From NCBI GenBank assembly GCA_945876755.1, contig CAMCPM010000007.1:53082-117081 (forward strand): 64,000 nt of DNA. The letters are read 5' to 3'. Under the pieces are notes generated by a model. It was not told the origin of the DNA, did not search any database, and saw nothing but the letters and a program-made list of their open reading frames with translations. Below, piece after piece: positions 8,929-17,109 of the stretch. The DNA is from an uncultured Clostridia bacterium (GTDB lineage Bacteria > Bacillota > Clostridia > Oscillospirales > Ruminococcaceae). The stretch's first letter is position 1. Each line of letters starts with the position of its first letter. The position numbers were made by a program, and so were the translations under genes.

Positions 8929-9558
8929 TTACTTTAAAATATCGCCAAGCATTTGCTTCATCTTTTCGGCATACAAATTGATACATTCCGAAAAGCACTG
9001 CGGAGCGGAACCCACTTTATCCGTAAACTTGTTGTCATTTCTTCTCATAACAAGGATATTTTTTTTCAGATCCAGCAGCCAGAGGGAGTAATATTCCATA
9101 CTCAGAGCATAGATGATAGCCATTCTTTCCATGCTCTCATTTTTCATTTTTTCCTTAACAGAGGTATACTCCTCCAAAAGGCTTTTAAGATTTTCCTCCT
9201 GCGCCCTTGCCTGAAGATAAGCCTTTGTTATGTCTTTATAGCTCAGAACTTCGCCTCTGCATTTTGAGAGAATGTCAATTATCTCTGATGAAAAAGCGCC
9301 TCTGTCTATCTTGATCTCGTTTATAACGAAATCAAACTGAACGTCATTGATCTCCTTTCGCTTGCTGAAGAGCCTGTCAAACCTGATAGCAAGACCGCAA
9401 AGCTGGCTGTATATAGAGTTGTCGTTTCCTTTCAGTCCGTGAGGATATCCCGCACCGTCATATCTTTCATGATGGTGCATACACATATTCACTTTTGGCA
9501 ATACCGCAAAAGGTGAATAATATTTGAATATACCATATAAGAAACGAAAAACTTTCAA
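8929..9558 (-). pseudogene. Truncated HD-GYP domain protein
   Basis: A 209-residue frame that begins inside an HD-GYP domain. HHERYDGAGYPHGLKG is the GYP block of cyclic-di-GMP phosphodiesterases, but the preceding HD metal-ligand part and any receiver domain are missing. No good ribosome binding site precedes the first Met. The C-terminal 110 residues contain a coiled coil (LKSLLEEYTSVKEKMKNESMERM) and a PAS-like segment (YSLWLLDLKKNILVM). I read it as the 3' remnant of a larger response regulator or signalling gene. A stand-alone short protein cannot be excluded. Confidence 0.6.
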
Positions 9559-9575
9559 TAAAGCAAGCTATAAGT

Positions 9576-9604
9576 TTGACTCGGAGCCTGATTAGTGATA
9601 TAAT
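9576..9604 (+). promoter_or_regulatory. Promoter of the SGNH/GH26 operon
   Basis: TTGACT (9576-9581) and TATAAT (9599-9604), 17 bp apart, about 85 bp before the start codon at 9691. Confidence 0.75.
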
Positions 9605-9690
9605 TATGTAACAACAATTTTAGAGTATGAATGAGCAGCGTTTTCTAAGTATTAAAGCAATAACCGCAAATAAAAAGCGAGGGTAAAAAA

Positions 9691-10317
9691 ATGACCGACA
9701 AGGGAATAAAGGTTGAACGTTACAAAGAGGAAAACAAGTCCGCCAAAAAGGGTCAGACAGTTTTCACAGGCTCGTCCCTTATGGAGATGTTCCCAATAAA
9801 CAAGCTGCTTAAAGAGCGCAGCGACGATACGATAATATACAACCGCGGAGTGGGCGGCTTCCTCTCCCATGAGCTTCTTGAAGTAATAGACGTGTGTGCA
9901 ATTGATTTGCAGCCGTCCAAGGTTTTTATCAATATCGGTACTAACGATCTAAGCTGGTCGAGTATCCCCATAAGTCAGCTTATGGATAATTACGATAAGA
10001 TAATCTCGGCAATAGAAAACGCCGTTCCCAATGTGAGAATATATCTTATGGCGTATTATCCCGTTAATTTTGAGGCTGCTTCCGAGGAGATGAAGGAGTG
10101 CCTGAAGATACGCACCAATGAGAAGATAACCGCCGCCAATGCAGAGGTGAAAAAGCTTGCCGAAAAGCACGGTCAGCGATACATAGATATCAACCGAAAT
10201 CTAAAGGACGAACAAGGCAGACTCAAAGCGGAGTACACCATTGAGGGTATGCATATCAACGAGGACGGCTACCGTGCGGTATACGACGATATTATGGAAT
10301 ATGTGAAGGAGAAGTAA
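9691..10317 (+). CDS. SGNH/GDSL-family hydrolase (carbohydrate-esterase-like)
   Basis: A 208-residue cytoplasmic esterase of the SGNH fold. Block I is VFTGSSLMEMF with nucleophile Ser28, block II contains Gly in NRGVGG, block III is INIGTNDL and block V is EGMHINEDGY, giving the catalytic His. Close relatives deacetylate xylo- or manno-oligosaccharides or are acyl-CoA thioesterases. It overlaps no gene but sits one base before the GH26 mannanase, so deacetylation of mannan fragments is the natural hypothesis. No signal peptide is seen, so it would act on imported products. Confidence 0.82.
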   Translation: MTDKGIKVERYKEENKSAKKGQTVFTGSSLMEMFPINKLLKERSDDTIIYNRGVGGFLSHELLEVIDVCAIDLQPSKVFINIGTNDLSWSSIPISQLMDNYDKIISAIENAVPNVRIYLMAYYPVNFEAASEEMKECLKIRTNEKITAANAEVKKLAEKHGQRYIDINRNLKDEQGRLKAEYTIEGMHINEDGYRAVYDDIMEYVKEK

Positions 10318-10318
10318 T

Positions 10319-11638
10319 ATGAAAAAAAAGTTATTGTCGATTTTCTGTATTTCGGTTCTTGCGCTTAATATAACAGCCTGCAATAAGACCGAAAGCGCTC
10401 CGCAAACGACCTCTGAGGCTTCTGTGACAACATCAGCTGCAACTACCGCAGAAACGAGCTTGACCGAATCCGAGATAACGTCAACAACGTCGGCAGAAAC
10501 GACCTCTACTTCCGTTACAACAGAAGCAGTTACAGAAAGCGTTACCTCCGAAGAAACAACGGCCGTGTTAACAGCAGATACGACCGCAGAAGAGCCTGTT
10601 ACCGTCCAGACAACTGCCGAGCCGGCAGAAACTGCAACAGCGTCAACCGCAAAAACTACTGTTACAACAAAAGGAACAACTGCGAAAACTACCGCTGCAA
10701 AAAAAGAAACCGAAGCCATAAATTCCGGCTATAAAATGGAGCTTTCAAATCCCAACGCTTCAAAGGAAGCACAGGCGCTTTTTGATTACATATGCAAAAC
10801 CTACCGGAACGGCATTATCTCGGGTCAGCAGGAATCCACATGGATGGGCAGCGACCAGTACGAGTTTGACTATATCTATAAAAATACGGGCAAATACCCT
10901 GCAATACGGGGCCTTGACTATATGAATGATGATTTTGACGGCGTAAACAAGCGTGCTGCCGAATGGCACGACCGCGGCGGTATTGTTACTATCTGCTGGC
11001 ACTGCGGCTCTGATTTCAGCGGAAGCTGGGCGGAATCAATGAAAACCGAGATAAAGGATTGGGATAAGGCACTCACAAAAGGTACTCCCGAATATGAAAA
11101 GCTTATCAAGGGTATGGATAAGGCAGCTGCGGCTTTGAAAGAGCTTAAAGATAAGAATATCCCCGTACTCTGGAGACCGTTCCACGAATTTGACGGCGCA
11201 TGGTTCTGGTGGGGCAAGGGCGGCGCAGAAAACTTCAAAAAGCTCTGGGTAATTATGTATGACCGCTATACAAATTATTGGGAACTTGACAATCTCATCT
11301 GGGTACTTGGCTATTCGGGCAACGGCAGAAGCTATGAAAACTGGTATCCGGGCAATGAATATGTTGACATTGCAGGTGCGGATTCCTATACCGACGGCGC
11401 AAACGGCAATCTGTACAAAAATGTGAGCAAGGTCGTGGGAGATGAAATGCCAATATGCTTCCACGAATGCGGACGTGTCCCTACTGTTGAACAGCTTGAA
11501 AAGGCAGAAGCAGACTGGGTATGGTTTATGACCTGGCATACCGAATACATTACAGACCATAACGATACCGACGTTCTCAAGGAAATATACAATAACAAAT
11601 ATGTTATAACCCTTGACGAACTGCCTGACTTATATTAG
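10319..11638 (+). CDS. GH26 beta-mannanase lipoprotein
   Basis: A 439-residue endo-mannanase. The lipobox LNITAC with Cys21 predicts a lipid anchor. Residues 22-135 are a low-complexity Thr/Ser/Glu linker holding the enzyme away from the membrane. The GH26 barrel follows: YRNGIISGQQES start, acid/base Glu290 in WRPFHEFDGAWFWWG and nucleophile Glu383 in CFHECGRVP. It hydrolyses internal beta-1,4-mannosyl bonds in mannan or glucomannan outside the cell. RBS AAGGAGAAG lies in the end of the esterase gene, so both are one operon. A terminator hairpin follows 42 bp after the stop. Confidence 0.93.
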   Translation: MKKKLLSIFCISVLALNITACNKTESAPQTTSEASVTTSAATTAETSLTESEITSTTSAETTSTSVTTEAVTESVTSEETTAVLTADTTAEEPVTVQTTAEPAETATASTAKTTVTTKGTTAKTTAAKKETEAINSGYKMELSNPNASKEAQALFDYICKTYRNGIISGQQESTWMGSDQYEFDYIYKNTGKYPAIRGLDYMNDDFDGVNKRAAEWHDRGGIVTICWHCGSDFSGSWAESMKTEIKDWDKALTKGTPEYEKLIKGMDKAAAALKELKDKNIPVLWRPFHEFDGAWFWWGKGGAENFKKLWVIMYDRYTNYWELDNLIWVLGYSGNGRSYENWYPGNEYVDIAGADSYTDGANGNLYKNVSKVVGDEMPICFHECGRVPTVEQLEKAEADWVWFMTWHTEYITDHNDTDVLKEIYNNKYVITLDELPDLY

Positions 11639-11679
11639 GAATAATCGTGCGGCATTGCCTTAAATGCGAATTATTACAA

Positions 11680-11714
11680 AAAACAGCCGAACTGCATTTG
11701 CAGTCCGGCTGTTT
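11680..11714. terminator. Bidirectional terminator
   Basis: AAAACAGCCG-x-ACTGCA pairs with TGCAGTCCGGCTGTTTT, with A and T runs on opposite sides, so it can work both ways. It separates the mannanase gene from the oxidase remnant on the other strand. Nearly the same hairpin recurs at 17054-17094. Confidence 0.8.
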
Positions 11715-11751
11715 TGCTGCTGCGACGGATATTCCGTCACAAGGAACAGCT

Positions 11752-12105
11752 TTACAGATATTTATCGTACCATTTCTTTTCCCACCAGTTTCCGATGTTT
11801 CGGCAGAAGCAGGAACAGCAGTATTTTACGCCTTTCCGCAGCACACGGAATATTCCCCACATACCGGATTCAACATCCCATTTCAGAGAGCCTGAACGGT
11901 ACAGATAATCTCCGGGATATTCGGAAGCGACGTTTTCAAGCTCGATATTATAAGAACCGCCAACGCTTACCGCACCCTGTACGGATATGCTTGTTGAGAA
12001 GGGGTCGTCAGGCTGTGCAAGCCAGTTATGCCCGTGCAGTACAAGAGTGAAACGAGAAGATAGAGAGCGCAGAAAAGGAAAATCCGCTTGACAGTAACGT
12101 TCAGC
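11752..12105 (-). pseudogene. Remnant of a multicopper-oxidase-like gene (3' end)
   Basis: The minus strand is open from 12105 to a stop at 11752-11754 but has no start codon. Its translation contains FTLVLHGHNWLAQPDD and WDVESGMWGIFRV, which resemble the C-terminal copper-ligand (HxHxW) and closing segments of multicopper-oxidase/cupredoxin proteins. It ends in a cysteine- and tryptophan-rich tail. The N-terminal two or three domains are absent, so this is a decayed gene end. The T-rich side of the terminator at 11680-11714 lies correctly behind it. Confidence 0.6.
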
Positions 12106-12276
12106 TTATCGCTCAGAATTATCAATTTGCAGTTGCTTAGACCATATAACTAAACTTACGGTTTAAAATACGGCTTTTATCCGCATAAAGTAGAATCACC
12201 GTGTAAATCAAGCATTTACAACAACCGCTGTTTGTGATATACTGTAATAAAATCAAACACAAGGAGATTTTGGAAT
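12106..12276. promoter_or_regulatory. Intergenic region with the promoter of the XRE/ABC operon
   Basis: TTTACA (12215-12220) and TATACT (12238-12243) are 17 bp apart, 30 bp before the XRE start codon. Nothing else is recognised in this stretch. Confidence 0.65.
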
Positions 12277-13170
12277 ATGGATACAGTATTTTCATCACAG
12301 CTGCAAAGGCTTCGCAAGGAGCAAGGCGTTACACAGGAGACCCTTGCCGCTCACCTCGGCGTAAGTCCGCAGGCGGTCAGCAAATGGGAGAACGGCAGTT
12401 ATCCCGACGGTGATCTGCTGCCGAAGATAGCAGACTTTTTCGGCGTCTCCATAGACTATCTTTACGGAAGGGCAAAGGAGGATTCTTCTGTAGTCCAGCA
12501 GATGATAGATGAGCTTCGAAAAATCGTGTATGATTCCGAGGACGGTACTAAAAAATTCTTTGAACAGGCACTTGATTATGCATGGGCGATACAGACGGCA
12601 TCGTGGAAAAATAATAAATATTTTTATGATCGCCCCGAGATCAGTGATACGGACAGTATCACAGTCTCCGAAGTAAATCACAAATCGGGATTTACATATA
12701 TGCGGCTTAACAAAGACCTGGAATATTTTTTCCTTGTAAAGCAGCCCAAGGAGGGTTTTGCAAAACGGTTAAAAATAACAGATGAAACAGCAGAGCTTTT
12801 TGCATTCCTGGGAGATAAGACAAATCTGAAAATACTGCAGTATATGCTAACTTTCAAGTGGCAGGAGGCAGTCAGAGCAAAAACCATAGCAAAGCTTCTG
12901 AACATTCCTGCGGAAAAAGCGGAAAAGGCACTTGACTTTCTCTGTAAATTTAATGGAATGTTTTCAAAAGGAAACATTATAAACGAGGACAACAAAAGCG
13001 AGAATATGTATCAGTCATCGCTTGTGAAAGCAGTAGCACCAATTATGCTTATGATAGGTGCGGATATGATGATTGATCTGCCCAATGGATATCAGAATCA
13101 GGTCGGCTGCAGCGATGAAGCGTGGTTTAAGCGTGAGGATCTGTCCTTCCTGAAAAAAAGCGAGGGATGA
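12277..13170 (+). CDS. XRE-family transcriptional regulator
   Basis: A 297-residue protein. Residues 8-65 form an HTH_3 domain (LRKEQGVTQETLAAHLGVSPQAVSKWENG). Residues 180-230 look like a second winged-helix segment of ArsR type (NLKILQYMLTF...AKTIAKLLNIPAEKAEKALDFL). RBS AAGGAG precedes the ATG. The stop is four bases before the first ABC transporter gene, so the protein probably controls that exporter pair, perhaps in response to an antimicrobial or peptide substrate. The ligand is unknown. Confidence 0.88.
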   Translation: MDTVFSSQLQRLRKEQGVTQETLAAHLGVSPQAVSKWENGSYPDGDLLPKIADFFGVSIDYLYGRAKEDSSVVQQMIDELRKIVYDSEDGTKKFFEQALDYAWAIQTASWKNNKYFYDRPEISDTDSITVSEVNHKSGFTYMRLNKDLEYFFLVKQPKEGFAKRLKITDETAELFAFLGDKTNLKILQYMLTFKWQEAVRAKTIAKLLNIPAEKAEKALDFLCKFNGMFSKGNIINEDNKSENMYQSSLVKAVAPIMLMIGADMMIDLPNGYQNQVGCSDEAWFKREDLSFLKKSEG

Positions 13171-13174
13171 GCTT

Positions 13175-15028
13175 ATGAAAAAGAACAAAAGCAAGGAGCA
13201 GAAAAATCCCTTGCATAAGGACTTTGGCGTTTTCAGCAATATAAAGTACATATTAAAAGCAATGGTGCGGTATAACAAAAGCTTTCTTCTGCTAATTCCC
13301 ATAGGAATGATATGCGCACCTATCATGCAGTACCTCTGGACCTTCATATCCAAATTTGTAATTGACATGATAACGGGCGAAGCAGGCGCAGAAAAGCTTT
13401 TATGGCTTATGGTGATGTTTACCGTTATACAAGCAGCATCAACAATGCTTAATTCCTATTATTACAGCGAGATTTGGTGGCGTTTTATTGCCGCACGCTT
13501 TAAGCTTATGTCGGAGAAAAATGCAAAGGTAATGGGACTTGACTTTCAGCACCTTGAAAATTCCGACGTCCTTGACTGCTACCAGAAAGCAGGAAACGCC
13601 TGCAACTCAAATGACAACGGCGTTGAGGGTATGATGCGTAATATCGTTGACCTTATGCTGTCGGCGGCGGTAGTTACGGTGGGTATTGTAATTCTCGGCA
13701 CTATGAATATTTTTGTAGTGCTGCTGATGCTTGTTATCTGTATCGTAAATTTCCTGCTTAACAACCATACAAATAAGACCGTGAAAAAGCGTGTATGGGA
13801 CCATCTTGCACCCTGGTGGCGCAAGGATAACTATCTGCGGAACGTAACCACAAGCTTTGATACCGCAAAGGATATCCGTATGTTCGGCTTGCAGGATTGG
13901 CTCACGGACAAAATAAAAGAGCTTAAAAAAGAGCGCATCGAAGCCCAGAAAAATAATGCTAAAGCATGGCTCATCACCTCATGGATAAGCAATATACTGT
14001 TTGCTTTTTCACAGGCAGCGGTTTATGGCTGGCTCATATATAAGACAGTCCGCAGTGAAATGACCATAGGCAATTTCAGCCTTTATCTTGGCTCGTCAAT
14101 GGCGTTTTACAGCTATATCAACAACCTTCTTCAAGGCATTGCAAGACTGCTTGACTGCAGCCGTCAGGTAGATGACTTCCGCAGCTTTATGGAGTTTGAT
14201 AATAACAGTACCGACAGCGGCGATGATGTACCTGCTTTTGAAAGCTATGAATTTGAGTTCCGGAACGTGTCCTTTAAATATCCCAAGTCGGAAAAATATG
14301 CGCTGAAAAATCTGTCCCTTAAATTAAAAGCAGGAGAACGCCTTGCAGTTGTTGGACTCAACGGCGCAGGCAAATCCACCTTTATAAAGCTGCTGCTTCG
14401 TCTTTATGAACCTACCGAGGGAGAGATACTTCTCAACGGCAGGAATATAAACGAGTACAGCAAGCGAAGCTATTACAGCGTATTTGCGCCGGTATTTCAG
14501 GACGTAGAGCTGTTTGCCTTTCCCCTTGCAGAAAATGTTTCCATGAATACCCCCGAAGCAACCGATAAGGAAAAGGCGGAAAAATGCCTTATTGCCGCAG
14601 GCTTCGGCGACAAGCTGAATGAGCTTCCCTGCGGCATTTCAACCGAGATACTTAAAATCATCCACGACGACGGCGTTGACCTGTCGGGGGGCGAAAAGCA
14701 GAAGCTTGCTCTTGCCCGTGCGCTTTACAAGGACGCCCCCGTAGTCGTCCTTGACGAGCCTACGGCGGCACTTGATGCCCTTGCGGAAAGCAAGCTTTAC
14801 AATGATTTTGACAAGCTAATCGGCGGCAAAACAGCAGTGTATATCAGCCACAGACTCAGTTCAACCCAGTTCTGCTCAGACGTCGCCATGTTCAAGGACG
14901 GCGAAATGGTGGAGTACGGCACACATGAAAATTTGCTGAAACAGAATGGCGCCTATGCGGAAATGTTCCGTATCCAAGCGCAGTATTATGTTGATGACCC
15001 GGAAAGCGAGGTGGCTGCAAATGCATAA
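13175..15028 (+). CDS. ABC exporter half-transporter (membrane + ATPase)
   Basis: A 617-residue fusion of a six-helix transmembrane domain (about residues 25-330) and an ABC ATPase. Walker A is GLNGAGKST, the signature is LSGGEKQ, and Walker B is VVVLDEPTAAL followed by the switch His in ISHRLSS. With the next gene it would form a heterodimeric exporter of the kind that expels peptides, lipids or drugs. The stop overlaps the start of the partner gene by eight bases, showing translational coupling. The substrate cannot be inferred. Confidence 0.92.
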   Translation: MKKNKSKEQKNPLHKDFGVFSNIKYILKAMVRYNKSFLLLIPIGMICAPIMQYLWTFISKFVIDMITGEAGAEKLLWLMVMFTVIQAASTMLNSYYYSEIWWRFIAARFKLMSEKNAKVMGLDFQHLENSDVLDCYQKAGNACNSNDNGVEGMMRNIVDLMLSAAVVTVGIVILGTMNIFVVLLMLVICIVNFLLNNHTNKTVKKRVWDHLAPWWRKDNYLRNVTTSFDTAKDIRMFGLQDWLTDKIKELKKERIEAQKNNAKAWLITSWISNILFAFSQAAVYGWLIYKTVRSEMTIGNFSLYLGSSMAFYSYINNLLQGIARLLDCSRQVDDFRSFMEFDNNSTDSGDDVPAFESYEFEFRNVSFKYPKSEKYALKNLSLKLKAGERLAVVGLNGAGKSTFIKLLLRLYEPTEGEILLNGRNINEYSKRSYYSVFAPVFQDVELFAFPLAENVSMNTPEATDKEKAEKCLIAAGFGDKLNELPCGISTEILKIIHDDGVDLSGGEKQKLALARALYKDAPVVVLDEPTAALDALAESKLYNDFDKLIGGKTAVYISHRLSSTQFCSDVAMFKDGEMVEYGTHENLLKQNGAYAEMFRIQAQYYVDDPESEVAANA

Positions 15029-16835
15029 AAAGAAAGATAATATCGTCGGCGAAACGTTGATGTTCATGCTGAAAACCGTCAAAAGTGAAAAGCCGTCGCT
15101 GTTTTGGTTGTATATACTTAAATTTGCAGCGGAATTTGTCCCCACAATGTTTGCGATAATCCTGCCGAAATACCTTATTGACGAGCTTGTGCTTGTTATC
15201 GGAGGTGCGCCTGTCGAAATCCACCTGCCCAAAATTATACTTTGCGCAGGCTTGATTATAGGGATTGCCTTGCTTGCAAATATGCTGCAAAATCTTGCAA
15301 ATCAGCTTATAGATGTACAGCGCGAATGGTTCAATCAGTATTTTGAAACCGAACTTTCAAGGCACACAATGGCAATGGATTTCGAGCATACCGAAGACCC
15401 CGAAGCCCTTGACAAGCTTGCAAAGGCAAAGGACGGAATGAGCTGGTACAGCGGCGGCGTTGCAGGCGTACTTGACCAGATGTACAATATAATCAAAAAT
15501 ATCGCTGTACTGTGCGGCGTTACAGTGCTTATAATAATCACCTGCCCGTGGCTTATCCCCGTGCAGCTTATATCACTTGTGCTTATCACAATATTAAATG
15601 CCAAGAATAATAAAATTGAAGCGGAAAATTTCCTGAAGCTTTCAAAAATGAACAGGGTATGGGGATATGTCTTCTATCAGCTGTCAGATTTCCGCTACGG
15701 AAAGGATATCCGTCTTTATGACAGCGCCGATATGATGTGTGAAAAGGCGGACAGCTTTAGTGATAAGCAGGTCGAATGCTGGAAAGGTCAGCAGCGTGAA
15801 ATGCGTCCCAATAATATGTGGATAAATATTGTTAATGCGCTTCGTGACGGTATGAGCTATTTTTACATAGGCTTTCTTGCAGTCACAAAGGCTATCACAA
15901 TAGGCGATTTTCAGATGTGCGTAAACAGTGCGTCAAACCTTTATTGGAGCCTTTACAATATCGTATCCTCGGTGCAGGAGCTGCACAAGCGCTGCAGCTA
16001 TGCTCACCGCTATCTTGAATTTACCGCATATCCTGCGGCAATGGAAAAGGGTACAAAGCCCGTTAAAAATGGCGAGCATACTATCGAATTTTCCCACGTC
16101 AGTTTTAAATATCCCCGTTCTGAAAATTATGTCCTGCGGGATATAAATATAACGATAAAGTCGGGAGAGCATCTTTCCGTAGTGGGACTTAACGGCGCAG
16201 GAAAGACAACATTTATCAAGCTTTTGTGCCGTCTTTATGACGTGACCGAGGGAGAAATTCTCGTTGACGGAGTGAATATCAAGGAATATTCCGAGGAGGA
16301 GTACCGCAGACTTTTTGCAGTTGTGTTTCAGGATTTTCAGCTTTTTGCGTTCAGCCTGCGTGAAAATATCGCCTTAGCCGATACTCCCGATGATGAACGT
16401 ATAAATGAAGTGCTGAAGCTTTCGGGTTTTTACGACGACGCACATAAGCTTGAACACGGACTTGATACCACGCTTTTCAAAAGCTTTGATGAAAAGGGCA
16501 CGGAGCTTTCGGGCGGTCAGCAGCAAAAGACAGCCATCAGCCGCGCGCTTTACAGAAATGCGCCTGTTGTTATCCTCGACGAGCCGACCGCCGCCCTTGA
16601 CCCCGTTGCGGAGTATGAGATATACCGCCAGTTCAATTCACTTGTTGGCGGCAGAACAGCGATATACATTTCCCATAGATTATCAAGCTGTAAATTCTGC
16701 GACAGAATAGCCGTCTTTGCAGACGACACTATCAAGGAATACGGCACTCACGATGAGCTTGCAGAGCTGCCAAACGGTATTTATGCGGAGATGTTCTCGG
16801 CGCAGGCGCAGTATTATGTGAACTGCAATGTGTAA
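15021..16835 (+). CDS. ABC exporter half-transporter, partner subunit
   Basis: A 604-residue half-transporter. The ATG at 15021 is chosen because GCGAGGTGG precedes it and the first residues MHKKKDNIVGETL match the N-terminal style of the partner; a longer upstream frame has no ribosome site. The ATPase domain has GLNGAGKTT, LSGGQQQ, VVILDEPTAAL and ISHRLSS. Both subunits keep the canonical catalytic residues, so neither site appears degenerate. A foldback element begins directly after the stop codon. Confidence 0.92.
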   Translation: MHKKKDNIVGETLMFMLKTVKSEKPSLFWLYILKFAAEFVPTMFAIILPKYLIDELVLVIGGAPVEIHLPKIILCAGLIIGIALLANMLQNLANQLIDVQREWFNQYFETELSRHTMAMDFEHTEDPEALDKLAKAKDGMSWYSGGVAGVLDQMYNIIKNIAVLCGVTVLIIITCPWLIPVQLISLVLITILNAKNNKIEAENFLKLSKMNRVWGYVFYQLSDFRYGKDIRLYDSADMMCEKADSFSDKQVECWKGQQREMRPNNMWINIVNALRDGMSYFYIGFLAVTKAITIGDFQMCVNSASNLYWSLYNIVSSVQELHKRCSYAHRYLEFTAYPAAMEKGTKPVKNGEHTIEFSHVSFKYPRSENYVLRDINITIKSGEHLSVVGLNGAGKTTFIKLLCRLYDVTEGEILVDGVNIKEYSEEEYRRLFAVVFQDFQLFAFSLRENIALADTPDDERINEVLKLSGFYDDAHKLEHGLDTTLFKSFDEKGTELSGGQQQKTAISRALYRNAPVVILDEPTAALDPVAEYEIYRQFNSLVGGRTAIYISHRLSSCKFCDRIAVFADDTIKEYGTHDELAELPNGIYAEMFSAQAQYYVNCNV

Positions 16836-16952
16836 TACTAAAAACCAATTAAACTATAGACAAAAAATCTTCGCATAATCCATATAAAACTGTTTTCAAC
16901 AGCTACAAGATTATGCTCGATTTTTTGTACAGTTTTTAAATGGTTTTTAGTA
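16836..16952 (+). mobile_element. Foldback MITE-like element, copy 1
   Basis: A 117-bp AT-rich palindrome flanked by TA. Its ends are CTAAAAACC and GGTTTTTAG, and the roughly 42-base arms pair with about 80 percent identity around a small inner hairpin (CTGTTttcAACAG). Two further copies lie at 22337-22436 and 52103-52219. It starts at the base after the ABC transporter stop codon and may act as its terminator. Confidence 0.75.
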
Positions 16953-17053
16953 TAAATATTCAAGTCTGCGCGGTTTGCCGATAAATAAAATGGTGACTAT
17001 CCTTCCTCTTTTTCAGAGTCGGCGTATACTTCGCCTGTTAAGGATGAAGCGAT

Positions 17054-17094
17054 AAAAACAGCCGAACTGCAATAGCAGCCCGGCTGTTTTTTTT
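17054..17094. terminator. Bidirectional terminator
   Basis: AAAAACAGCCG...CGGCTGTTTTTTTT hairpin between the rightward ABC operon and the leftward surface-protein gene. The core matches the hairpin at 11680-11714. Confidence 0.85.
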
Positions 17095-17109
17095 ACTGTA
17101 TATTACGTC

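Noticed and set aside
11664..12050. A 128-codon plus-strand frame rich in Arg and Ser
   Set aside because: It is antisense to the multicopper-oxidase-like remnant and starts inside a terminator hairpin.
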